From assembly GCA_002315625.1 (NCBI GenBank), contig DCHH01000011.1, positions 8,288-24,164 on the forward strand: DNA of 15,877 bases, written 5' to 3'. Under the pieces are notes generated by a model that was given only the letters and a program-made list of their open reading frames with translations, did not search any database and had not been told where the DNA came from. A program made the position numbers and the translations under genes. Positions 1 through 7,855 of the stretch are shown here, in pieces. How positions within the stretch are numbered: the stretch's first letter is position 1; each line of letters starts with the position of its first letter. This DNA is from Bacteroidales bacterium UBA1757. Its GTDB lineage: Bacteria > Bacteroidota > Bacteroidia > Bacteroidales > UBA1402.

Positions 1-2
1 TG

Positions 3-1793
3 ACGATGAAAAAAGAGATGGTATGGCTGCTTGACGAAAATGAGCCAATTGAGGATATCCTTCTGTGTTTCATCCACTTTAATCCTGACAGTACCATTTT
101 TGACCGTTGTGTGTGGCAGCAGGGGATGCAGGATGTGAAAGGCTTGATGTACAATCCGCTCGGGAACGGTATGTCGGGCGGAGTTCTCCGTGGAGAGAAC
201 TTTGCTTTCAAGGACAGTGTTGATGGTACATACCTGCAGACAGACTATCGTGCATGGCGGTTTGAAAGCGTGCGGCCAGCCCGCAGCCAGGAGATAATGC
301 TCTCCGTTCTGGCACCCGAGGACGGAAAGAATTGGCATCTGAACGTTTTTAATGAGCCCTCGGATGCGAAAAAAACGACTGAAGAGTTCTGGAAGCAGTT
401 CTGGGAGAGGAGTTACATCTGCATCAACACGGGTCGGGATACTACAGATGCCGCGTGGAAGGCAGGGCGCAACTACCAGTTGTTCCGCTACCAGCTGGCG
501 TGCAATGCGTACGGTTCGTGGCCGACCAAGTTCAACGGCGGACTGTTCACCTTTGACCCTGTCTTTGTGAATGACAAGCGCCCCTTCACCCCCGATTTCC
601 GCAACTGGGGAGGTGGCACTTTCACGGCTCAGAACCAGAGGCTTGTCTATTTCCCGATGCTCAAGAGCGGCGATACCGACATGATGACCCCGCAGTTTGA
701 TTTCTACAACCGGATATTGAAAAATGCTGAATTGCGCAGTCAGGTCTATTGGGGACATGAAGGGGCGTGCTTTACCGAACAGATTGAGAATTTCGGCCTG
801 CCCAATCCTTCGGAGTACGGATGGAAGCGCCCCGAAGGGTTTGACCCTGGGATGGAATACAACAAATGGCTTGAATACCAATGGGATACTGCCTTGGAAT
901 TCTGCTTTATGATTCTTGAGGCAAACCGTTATTCCGGAATGGAGATTGAGCAGTATATCCCGCTCATTGAAAGCACTTTGACATTCTTTGACCGGCACTA
1001 CCGCTATCTGGCCATAGAGCGTGGAGAAGAAGAACTGGACGGGGAAGGACATCTGAAACTCTATCCCGGCTCGGCTTGTGAGACATACAAGCTTGCCGAT
1101 AATGCAGTGTCAACAATTGCAGCTCTGAAAACTGTCACAGAGTCTCTGATTGCGTATCTTCCACAGGAGAGTCGCCAGCCGTGGATTGATTTTCTTTCAC
1201 TGATTCCCCCAATGAGTTTCAGGAAAATGCCTGACCTTTCATCTGCCGATTCGCTCTTGACAATATCTCCTGCCAGCTCGTGGGCCCGGATAAACAACAC
1301 CGAGGCTCCACAACTCTATCCCGTCTGGCCATGGGGTATGTATAATCTGCTCAGTGAGGACCTTGAGGTTGCACGTAACACTTATCTGTGCGATTCCGAT
1401 GTGGTTCGCAATAAAACTCATGTTGGCTGGAAGCAGTATAACATTTTTTCTGCCTGTCTAGGTATGACTGATGAGGCCAAGGAGTTGACTCTTAAGAAGA
1501 TGGCTGATTCTGACCACCGTTTTCCGACTTTCTGGGGACCGGGTTACGACTGGACTCCCGACCACAACTGGGGAGGCTCTGGGATGATAGGAATGCAGGA
1601 GATGCTGCTCCAGAGCGTTGGCGACACCCTGCTGCTCTTCCCCGCATGGCCATCTGACTGGGATGTCAGTTTCCGTTTGCATGCCCCGCATAACACGGTT
1701 GTGGAGGCGACATTGAAGGATGGAAAGCTGAAAGAACTGACGGTGACCCCTTCTTCAAGGGCAAACGACGTGAAATTGTGTCTTCCTGACTGA
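3..1793 (+). CDS. DUF5703-like six-hairpin glycosidase-type protein, 5'-partial
   Basis: Probable glycan-degrading enzyme whose reaction and substrate I cannot name. The reading frame stays open to the left window edge and the ATG at 6 has no signal peptide behind it, so I treat that ATG as internal and the N-terminal part as missing. Residues counted from that ATG show features of an (alpha/alpha)6-barrel glycosidase of the GH95/GH65 type. These are a WGGGTFTAQNQ segment at 201-211, GHEGACFTE at 250-258, a Trp/Gly-rich segment ending NWGGSGMIGMQEMLLQS near 521-537, and a C-terminal FPAWPSDWDVSFRLHAP at 545-561. The last two resemble the end of GH95 enzymes. From memory the overall layout fits DUF5703-containing proteins of Bacteroidota glycan loci. 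A GH2 enzyme gene follows after 34 bases, which supports a saccharide-degradation role. Family placement is inference from motif resemblance; the catalytic residues are not assigned. Confidence 0.7.
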   Translation, partial: TMKKEMVWLLDENEPIEDILLCFIHFNPDSTIFDRCVWQQGMQDVKGLMYNPLGNGMSGGVLRGENFAFKDSVDGTYLQTDYRAWRFESVRPARSQEIMLSVLAPEDGKNWHLNVFNEPSDAKKTTEEFWKQFWERSYICINTGRDTTDAAWKAGRNYQLFRYQLACNAYGSWPTKFNGGLFTFDPVFVNDKRPFTPDFRNWGGGTFTAQNQRLVYFPMLKSGDTDMMTPQFDFYNRILKNAELRSQVYWGHEGACFTEQIENFGLPNPSEYGWKRPEGFDPGMEYNKWLEYQWDTALEFCFMILEANRYSGMEIEQYIPLIESTLTFFDRHYRYLAIERGEEELDGEGHLKLYPGSACETYKLADNAVSTIAALKTVTESLIAYLPQESRQPWIDFLSLIPPMSFRKMPDLSSADSLLTISPASSWARINNTEAPQLYPVWPWGMYNLLSEDLEVARNTYLCDSDVVRNKTHVGWKQYNIFSACLGMTDEAKELTLKKMADSDHRFPTFWGPGYDWTPDHNWGGSGMIGMQEMLLQSVGDTLLLFPAWPSDWDVSFRLHAPHNTVVEATLKDGKLKELTVTPSSRANDVKLCLPD

Positions 1794-1808
1794 AACTTAT
1801 TACTTTTG
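1776..1808 (+). promoter_or_regulatory. Candidate Bacteroidota promoter for the GH2 gene
   Basis: TACTTTTG at 1801-1808 is a full match to the Bacteroidota -7 consensus TAnnTTTG. A partial -33 element, ATTG/TTG, ends at 1778, 22 bases upstream, which is slightly longer than the usual spacing. The box ends 19 bases before the GH2 start codon, giving a short leader. It straddles the end of the preceding gene, so the GH2 gene may have its own start of transcription besides read-through. The call rests on the motif alone. Confidence 0.45.
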
Positions 1809-1827
1809 CACACTCAAACGACAAATA

Positions 1828-4431
1828 ATGAAGAAACTTAATTACTGCTTGTGCCTGTTTTTATTGTCTGTATGCGCATACGCCTACCAGCCACGCTATT
1901 CTGTAGCCGGTCTTTTTGATGTAAAGGAGAGCGGCCGCGAGGTATATGATTTCAATACAGGCTGGAGGTTTTTCCGTGGAGATGTCCCCGGTGCCGAGGC
2001 GACAGCCTTTGATGACCGCTCGTGGGAGATTGTCTCAACTCCTCATACCGTGCAGCTGATGCCCGCCGAGGCCAGCGGAGGCCGCAACTATCAGGGCAAG
2101 GCATGGTATCGCAAGCATTTCATAGTTCCTTCAACTCTGTCGGACAAAGATGTCAGCCTTTATTTTGAGGCGGTGATGGGGCGCGCAAACGTCTATCTCA
2201 ACGGAGAGCCCGTCAAGGAGCATATCGGCGGCTATCTCCCTTTCCGAGTATGCCTGAACGACTATGGCATCAAGGCTGGTGACACCTGTGTGGTTGCAGT
2301 GTGCGCCGACAACAGCAACGACAAGAGTTATCCTCCGGGCAAGACCCAATACACCCTCGATTTCTGCTACCATGGGGGCATGTACCGCGATGTGTGGATG
2401 ATTGCAACCAATGAGGTTCATATAACCGATGCCGTCACTGAGCGCCATATCACTGCCGGCGGCGGAGTCTTTCTCCATTACGACAATATCTCTGACAGTC
2501 AGGCAGATATCTATGTTGATACGGAAATTGGCAACGATGGACTCAAAAGCGGTTCGTATGTGTTGGAAACCACGTTGTGTGATGCTGAAGGAAATATCTT
2601 GCAGCGGAAGAAGTCCAGCCTGACCCTTTCGGCTGGCGCGTTCGAGACGGCAAGAGTGAAGTTTACCGTAAAACAGCCCCATCTCTGGTCGCCCGAGACA
2701 CCTTATTTATATGAGGTACGGTTGCAGCTGTTCAAGGGGCGCACCCCGATAGATGGCGGCATGGTTCGTGCAGGTATCCGCAAGGCTGAGTTTCGTGGCA
2801 AGGAGGGCTTCTGGCTGAATGGCAAGCGCTACCACCAGCTTATCGGAACAAACCGTCACCAGGATTTTGCATACGTGGGCAATGCCCTGCCCAACTCCCG
2901 CCACTGGAACGATGTCAGAATGTTGCGCGAGGGTGGTTGCACCATAATCCGCTCTGCCCACTATCCGCAGGACCCCGCCTTCATGGATGCCTGCGACGAG
3001 CTGGGTATCTTTATGATTGTACCCACGCCGGGCTGGCAGTTCTGGAATAAGGAGCCGTCGTTCCAGGATTATGTCTATGATGACGTAACCCAGATGATTC
3101 GCCGTGACCGCAACCATACGAGCGTGATAATGTGGGAGCCGATTCTCAATGAAACCCGTTTCCCTGAGAACTTCTCGCTGAAGACTTTGCAACTGACAAA
3201 AGACGAGTTCCCATATCCGGGAGCGCCCCTTTCCGCTGCGGATTACAAGTCGGCAGGAGTGCTGGACAATTACGGAGTGGTCTATGGATGGCCTCAGGAT
3301 ACCGCAAATGTCAGGAATCAGAGCATATTCACCCGTGAGTTCGGTGAGAATGTCGATGACTGGTATGCCCAGAACAATAACAACCGGGTGTCGCGCAGTT
3401 GGGGCGAGCAGGCTCAGGTCTATCAGGCACTGAGTCTGGCCGATTCGTATGACGAGATGTTCCGTTCGCAGCCGCAGTTTGTCGGCGGGGCCCAGTGGCA
3501 CAGCTTCGACCACCAGCGCGGCTACCATCCTGACCCCTACTGGGGAGGTCAGGCTGATGCCTTCCGTCAGACGAAATATGCCTGGTACATGTTTCGCAGT
3601 CAGGCATATCCTGCTCCGGAGCATCCGCTGATTGAATCCGGTCCGATGGTCTATATTGCCCATGAAATCATGCCTACGTCAAGTCCCGACGTGGTGGTTT
3701 TCACAAACTGCGACTCGGTACGCCTCATAATCCGCGAGGCTGACACTTTGTGCCTGCCTGCTGTCCATACGGCTAATGGCATGCCTCACCGTCCTGTCGT
3801 GTTCAAGGGAGCTTACGACTTCTGGGCAATGCGTGAGATGAGCTATTTCAAGAAAAATCCTGACAAGGTCAGTTTCATTGCCGAGGGAATTGTCGATGGT
3901 AAGGTGGTTTGTGCAACGAAGAAGATGCCTTCGCGTCGCAGTACACAGTTGCGTCTTAGCCTCCAGACTCCTGATGTGCCGCTTGTGGCTAACGGAAATG
4001 ATTTCACGGTGGTTATTGCAGAGGTGACTGACGACAACGGTAATGTCCGCCGGCTGGCCAAGGACAATATTGTCTTTGAGGTGGAAGGAGAGGGGAGCAT
4101 TATCGGTGATGCCTCGATTGGGGCTAATCCACGGGCTGTTGAGTTCGGGTCGGCCCCGGTGCTTGTCCGCAGTACTCAGACGGCTGGAAAGATTAAGGTT
4201 CGGGCTCGGGTGCAGTTTGAGGGGCAGATGGCGCCTCGGGAGGCTGAACTGGAGTTTGAGAGCGTTGAAACCGGTTGGGCTGTCTGCGGCTTGGAGGACG
4301 GAATGGGAGGCCAAGGAACTTTTGGAGGAGTGTCGGGCAAGGGGGGTAATCTTTCCCGGGAGGAGGTAAACCGGTTGCTGGAAGAGGTTCAGCAGCAGCA
4401 ACAGGATTTTGGAGAAGGGAGAAAGATATAA
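1828..4431 (+). CDS. Secreted glycoside hydrolase family 2 protein
   Basis: Retaining beta-glycosidase of family GH2, exported to the periplasm or cell surface; whether it is a beta-galactosidase, beta-glucuronidase or another specificity cannot be read from the sequence. The protein has 867 residues. Residues 1-20 are a Sec signal peptide (MKKLNYCLCLFLLSVCAYA). Residues about 38-195 form the sugar-binding jelly roll, about 200-315 the immunoglobulin-like domain and about 325-600 the TIM barrel. The barrel carries NRHQD at 342-346, the acid/base pair N441-E442 in WEPILNE, and the probable nucleophile E504 in TREFGEN. Residues about 605-810 look like two further beta-sandwich domains, possibly including a DUF4982-like one. 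The last 55 residues are Gly- and Gln-rich with no domain I recognise. The stop codon shares one base with the coaX start (TAATG). The neighbouring DUF5703-like gene suggests joint action on the same glycan. Confidence 0.9.
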   Translation: MKKLNYCLCLFLLSVCAYAYQPRYSVAGLFDVKESGREVYDFNTGWRFFRGDVPGAEATAFDDRSWEIVSTPHTVQLMPAEASGGRNYQGKAWYRKHFIVPSTLSDKDVSLYFEAVMGRANVYLNGEPVKEHIGGYLPFRVCLNDYGIKAGDTCVVAVCADNSNDKSYPPGKTQYTLDFCYHGGMYRDVWMIATNEVHITDAVTERHITAGGGVFLHYDNISDSQADIYVDTEIGNDGLKSGSYVLETTLCDAEGNILQRKKSSLTLSAGAFETARVKFTVKQPHLWSPETPYLYEVRLQLFKGRTPIDGGMVRAGIRKAEFRGKEGFWLNGKRYHQLIGTNRHQDFAYVGNALPNSRHWNDVRMLREGGCTIIRSAHYPQDPAFMDACDELGIFMIVPTPGWQFWNKEPSFQDYVYDDVTQMIRRDRNHTSVIMWEPILNETRFPENFSLKTLQLTKDEFPYPGAPLSAADYKSAGVLDNYGVVYGWPQDTANVRNQSIFTREFGENVDDWYAQNNNNRVSRSWGEQAQVYQALSLADSYDEMFRSQPQFVGGAQWHSFDHQRGYHPDPYWGGQADAFRQTKYAWYMFRSQAYPAPEHPLIESGPMVYIAHEIMPTSSPDVVVFTNCDSVRLIIREADTLCLPAVHTANGMPHRPVVFKGAYDFWAMREMSYFKKNPDKVSFIAEGIVDGKVVCATKKMPSRRSTQLRLSLQTPDVPLVANGNDFTVVIAEVTDDNGNVRRLAKDNIVFEVEGEGSIIGDASIGANPRAVEFGSAPVLVRSTQTAGKIKVRARVQFEGQMAPREAELEFESVETGWAVCGLEDGMGGQGTFGGVSGKGGNLSREEVNRLLEEVQQQQQDFGEGRKI

Positions 4432-5168
4432 TGTATAGTTTGGTGATTGACAGGGGAAATTCGGCTTGCAAGTGGGCTTTCTTTGAGAGGGGGCGGCTTG
4501 AGGAGCCGGTGGAGGTGGTCCATACTGACTCTGGTGAGTTCCTGAATGAGGAATTCTTTGAGAAGTACCGGCCGCAGGCTTGCATATATTCCTCTGTGGG
4601 CAGATGTGACGAGGGGGAAATCGAGGCGCTCAGACAGCGTGTGCCGCATTTTCTGAAATATACGGCCGATGTCCCCATCCCGATACGCAATGCCTACCGT
4701 ACCCCGAAAACATTGGGGCTGGACCGCCTGGCAGCAGCCGTAGGGGCCTGGACCCTTGCCCCCGGGCGGACATCCCTTATCGTGGATATGGGTACAGCCA
4801 TCACCTACGACCTCCTGCGCGGCGACGGAACCTATATCGGCGGCAATATAGCCCCCGGCATCTGGCTAAGGTTTAAGGCTTTGCATGAAAACACCGCCGC
4901 CCTGCCCATGGTCGATGCCTCTGCTGACTTCCCGCCAATCGGCACCGACACACATCAGGCGATACTTTCGGGCGTAATGCAGGGTGTGAAGTATGAATTG
5001 CAGGGGTATATGGCTGCTCTGAACGCTGATTTTCCGGGTCTTTTGACTTTTTTAACCGGAGGGGACATTATTTATTTTGATAACTATCCAAAAAGTGGCA
5101 TCTTTGCAGTTCCAAATTTAGTGTTAACCGGACTCAACAGAATATTACAGGAAAATGTTCCAGAATAA
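4431..5168 (+). CDS. coaX: Type III pantothenate kinase
   Basis: Phosphorylates pantothenate with ATP, the first step of coenzyme A synthesis, in the cytoplasm. The 245-residue length is normal for the CoaX family (ASKHA fold). Visible family motifs are DRGNS at 7-11 (phosphate-binding loop, usually DxGNT/S), GLDR at 96-99 with the conserved Asp98, VDMGTAITYD at 118-127, GGNIAPG at 137-143 and TGGD at 209-212. The start ATG shares its first base with the TAA of the GH2 gene, so translation may be coupled. The stop lies 14 bases inside the next gene. The last 120 bases are noticeably more A/T-rich and appear to hold a promoter for the gene behind. Unlike type I (CoaA) and type II enzymes, CoaX is not inhibited by coenzyme A; this is family knowledge. 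Confidence 0.95.
   Translation: MYSLVIDRGNSACKWAFFERGRLEEPVEVVHTDSGEFLNEEFFEKYRPQACIYSSVGRCDEGEIEALRQRVPHFLKYTADVPIPIRNAYRTPKTLGLDRLAAAVGAWTLAPGRTSLIVDMGTAITYDLLRGDGTYIGGNIAPGIWLRFKALHENTAALPMVDASADFPPIGTDTHQAILSGVMQGVKYELQGYMAALNADFPGLLTFLTGGDIIYFDNYPKSGIFAVPNLVLTGLNRILQENVPE
5076..5106 (+). promoter_or_regulatory. Candidate internal promoter at the 3' end of coaX
   Basis: TTTG at 5076-5079 and CATCTTTG at 5099-5106 are separated by 19 bases. This is the spacing expected for the Bacteroidota -33/-7 pair TTTG and TAnnTTTG; only the first base of the -7 box deviates. It lies in an A/T-rich stretch within coaX and would give a leader of roughly 40 bases for the outer-membrane protein gene starting at 5155. 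It is a motif match only. Confidence 0.35.
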
Positions 5169-6435
5169 TAGCCTGGCCATATATGTCAAAATACAGCTTG
5201 TCGCGGTCCTGATACTCTCAGGAGCGTTTTATGCACAAGCCCAGAGAAATACGTATTCTCCCTACAGCCGCTACGGATACGGCATTTTACATGAGCCCAA
5301 TTTCGGCAATGCCGGGGCAATGGGAAGTGTCAGTGCCGCCATGCGTGCCTCGGATGAGATAAATCCTTTGAATCCGGCCTCCTATTCTGCGGTCGATTCC
5401 ACCACTTTTCTCTTCGATTTTTCCATTACCGGCACTTATTCCCACTTCAAGGAAAACGGAGAGTCGGGCAAGGTTGGCAATTTCTATCTCGACCACGTCG
5501 CCATGAAGTTCCCCATCATGAAGAACTGGGGCATGTCGGTCGGATTGTATGAGTTCTCCCAGGTCGGATATCTCTTTGGCTCGGCTACTCCTGTCAAGGG
5601 TATAGGAGGCGAGGAAGACACCTACGCAGTCAATGCCTATACCTCTACCGGTGGACTTAACAACCTGTTTGTGGGTACGGCCTACCGCTTTTTCAACCAC
5701 TTGTCGCTTGGCTTTAACTGGAACTACAGGTTCGGTAACATTCAATACGTGGATGTGCTGACTTACCCTGAACAGTCTTCATACGCAACTACTTACGTCT
5801 ATGATTACCTCAAGCTCCACCAATCGACGTTCGAGTTCGGCCTGCAGTGGGAGCAGAAGTTCGGCAAGAAGCACCAGATGGTTCTCGGCGGCACTTACAC
5901 TATGTCGGCCCCGTTCAAATGGGAGGCATACAGCGTGGAGATGGTTCAGGATACGACTTATACCTATTATAATATTCCGGGCAATCCGTTCACATCACCC
6001 CAAGGCTTTAGCGCAGGACTGTCATACACGTACGACAACCGTCTGACCGTGGCAGCCGACTACCGTCAGCAGAACTGGAAGGACGCCTCGTATTTTGGAG
6101 TAACCGACACTCTGAGCAATGCCAGAAGGTTATCTGTAGGCTTTGAATATCTTCCTGCTTTTGTCGGTCAGAGCTATTTTCAGGTCATAAAATACCGTGC
6201 GGGTTTGCATTTCTCGGAATCGTATGTTAAATTTGCGGGGCAAAGTCTGAAGGAAATTGGCTTCAGCCTGGGTGCAGGACTTCCGGTGAGGGGTATTCGT
6301 TCGGTTATTAATGTAATGTTTGAAGCAAATCGTACCATTACCGCCGATCCAAACCTGATTCAGGAGTTCAACCTAAAGCTGGCAGTCGGCATTACCTTCA
6401 ACGAAAACTGGTTTGTCAAACGAAGGTTCAATTGA
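5155..6435 (+). CDS. Outer-membrane beta-barrel protein (FadL/PorV-like)
   Basis: Predicted outer-membrane barrel of 426 residues with unknown cargo. Residues 1-30 form a signal peptide ending in FYAQAQ after a hydrophobic core (VAVLILSGA). The mature protein begins with an aromatic, Tyr-rich segment (YSPYSRYGYG) and has NPASY at 73-77. Such N-terminal NPA motifs are seen in FadL, PorV and related Bacteroidota barrels. The remainder alternates short polar turns with amphipathic, aromatic-rich strands. It ends in the strand-like NLKLAVGITFNENWFVKRRFN region, though it lacks the classical terminal Phe. The gene starts 14 bases before the coaX stop and is followed after 24 bases by a secreted TPR protein, possibly its periplasmic partner. 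The function is unknown, and the family assignment is by general resemblance. Confidence 0.75.
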   Translation: MFQNNSLAIYVKIQLVAVLILSGAFYAQAQRNTYSPYSRYGYGILHEPNFGNAGAMGSVSAAMRASDEINPLNPASYSAVDSTTFLFDFSITGTYSHFKENGESGKVGNFYLDHVAMKFPIMKNWGMSVGLYEFSQVGYLFGSATPVKGIGGEEDTYAVNAYTSTGGLNNLFVGTAYRFFNHLSLGFNWNYRFGNIQYVDVLTYPEQSSYATTYVYDYLKLHQSTFEFGLQWEQKFGKKHQMVLGGTYTMSAPFKWEAYSVEMVQDTTYTYYNIPGNPFTSPQGFSAGLSYTYDNRLTVAADYRQQNWKDASYFGVTDTLSNARRLSVGFEYLPAFVGQSYFQVIKYRAGLHFSESYVKFAGQSLKEIGFSLGAGLPVRGIRSVINVMFEANRTITADPNLIQEFNLKLAVGITFNENWFVKRRFN

Positions 6436-6459
6436 TGAACGAATAATGAACATAAAAAT

Positions 6460-7848
6460 ATGAGTAGCATGAAAAAAGTAGCATTATTGGTGTTGGGTAT
6501 TGGTGTCAGTCTGACGATTTCAGCCCAGAAAGGTGTGGACGATGGTTCCAAGTATGGTCACGGAGAGGATAGCATACGTTGTATTCAGAATCTGAGTCTC
6601 TACAGAACTTACGCAAAGCAGAACGATTTCCAATCAGCCCTGGAGTTCTGGGAGATAGCCTATAACGAGTGCCCCGCTGCAAATCTGAACCTTTATATCG
6701 ACGGTGCAAAGATTCGTGCATGGCAGGTGGCTCAGGAAAAGGATCCCGCCAAGAAGATGGAGAAATTCCAGCTCCTTATGCAACTGTATGAACAGCGTGC
6801 CAAATACTTCGGCAACAATCCGAAGGCTCCGGTTCCCTACATTCAGGGACAGAAGGCTCTGGATTATTTCAAGTTTCACCCGCAGGGCAACTCCGCTGAC
6901 AAGAAGCCCGTCTATCCTTGGCTCAAAGAATGCATAGATTGGCAGACAAGCTGTATTGAGAAAGGTGTCAGCTCCCAGTTCAATCCCGCATGGCCCAACT
7001 TCTTCATCCTTGCCTCCCGTGCGATGCTTGATGATGAAAACCATCGTGAGCAGTTCCTGTCGGACTATCTCCAGGTTTGTGACCTGCTCGATGCCAAGAT
7101 AGCCGAGACCCCCGATACCACTGTCAAGGCCCGCTATCGTGGATTCAAGAGTGATATTGATGCATTGTTCGTGAATTCAGGTGTGGCAGACTGCGCTACA
7201 CTTGAGAATATGTTCGGTTCACAGTTGGAGGCCAACAAGGGCAACCTGGACTGGCTGAAGAAGGTCGTTTCCGTCTTTAAGCGTGCCCGTTGCACTGAGA
7301 CCGAAACCTACTTTGCCGCTTCACAGTATGCCCACCAGTTGCAGCCTACTGCTGAAACCGCTGAAGGCTGTGCCTACATGTGTATCAAGAAGGAAGACTA
7401 CAAGCAGGCCGCTGCATATCTGAACGAGGCTATCAGCTTGGAGACCAGCGAGGAGAAGAAGGCTGACTACGAGTATGTCGCTGCATCTGCACTGTTTGCA
7501 GCCAAGCGCTACGCTGAGGCTCGTGACCACGCTCTCAAGGCCGCACAGTACCGTTCCGGTTTTGCCGATCCTTACATCCTGATAGCCAAGATGTATGCCA
7601 ATAGCGTCGATCAGTATGACGATCCTGTTACCCGTCGTGCTGTCTATTGGGTTGCTGTTGATAAGCTTGAGAAGGCCAAATCTGTGGATCCTTCAACTGC
7701 TGACGACCTGAATATCCTGATTGCCAAGTATAAGGAGCAGTTCCCAACCAACGAGGATGTCTTCATGCACCCCGATGTTGACGACGGCAAGCCTTACCTT
7801 GTGAAGGGCTGGATTAACGAGAAAACCATTGCCCGCGCAAAGAAATAA
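6460..7848 (+). CDS. Secreted tetratricopeptide-repeat protein
   Basis: Exported TPR protein of 462 residues; I do not recognise a specific function. The start is ATG at 6460, with ATG at 6469 (MKKVALLVLG) equally possible. Both leave a signal peptide whose cleavage site follows SAQ at residues 21-23. Helical repeats are clearest at about 301-330 (AYMCIKKEDYKQAAAYLNEA), 335-368 (ALFAAKRYAEARDHALKAA) and 369-412, and the rest is also rich in helix-forming residues. TPR domains mediate protein-protein contacts, so a scaffold role in the periplasm next to the barrel protein encoded just upstream is plausible but inferred. No A/T-rich promoter box is evident in the 24-base gap, so it is probably co-transcribed with the upstream gene. 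Confidence 0.85.
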   Translation: MSSMKKVALLVLGIGVSLTISAQKGVDDGSKYGHGEDSIRCIQNLSLYRTYAKQNDFQSALEFWEIAYNECPAANLNLYIDGAKIRAWQVAQEKDPAKKMEKFQLLMQLYEQRAKYFGNNPKAPVPYIQGQKALDYFKFHPQGNSADKKPVYPWLKECIDWQTSCIEKGVSSQFNPAWPNFFILASRAMLDDENHREQFLSDYLQVCDLLDAKIAETPDTTVKARYRGFKSDIDALFVNSGVADCATLENMFGSQLEANKGNLDWLKKVVSVFKRARCTETETYFAASQYAHQLQPTAETAEGCAYMCIKKEDYKQAAAYLNEAISLETSEEKKADYEYVAASALFAAKRYAEARDHALKAAQYRSGFADPYILIAKMYANSVDQYDDPVTRRAVYWVAVDKLEKAKSVDPSTADDLNILIAKYKEQFPTNEDVFMHPDVDDGKPYLVKGWINEKTIARAKK

Positions 7849-7855
7849 TCGAAAA

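Noticed and set aside
6..8. ATG at 6 as the true start of the first gene
   Set aside because: The frame is open to the window edge, no signal peptide follows, and the family normally has a further N-terminal domain, so the gene is most likely cut by the window.
3490..3510. TGGCAC sequences as possible sigma-54 -24 elements (also near 309 and 613)
   Set aside because: None has a TTGC -12 element at the right distance, and all lie within coding sequence far from a gene start.
2131..4401. Three long open frames on the minus strand inside the GH2 gene (up to 318 codons)
   Set aside because: They all lie in the frame whose codons are exact reverse complements of the GH2 codons. Stops there need the sense codons TTA, CTA or TCA, which this genome rarely uses, so openness is expected. 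The products have no recognisable domain and the + strand gene is unmistakable.
7829..7855. TTG start for LptC overlapping the TPR gene
   Set aside because: ATG at 7856 is preceded by A-rich sequence, directly follows the TPR stop and places the hydrophobic signal closer to the N-terminus.
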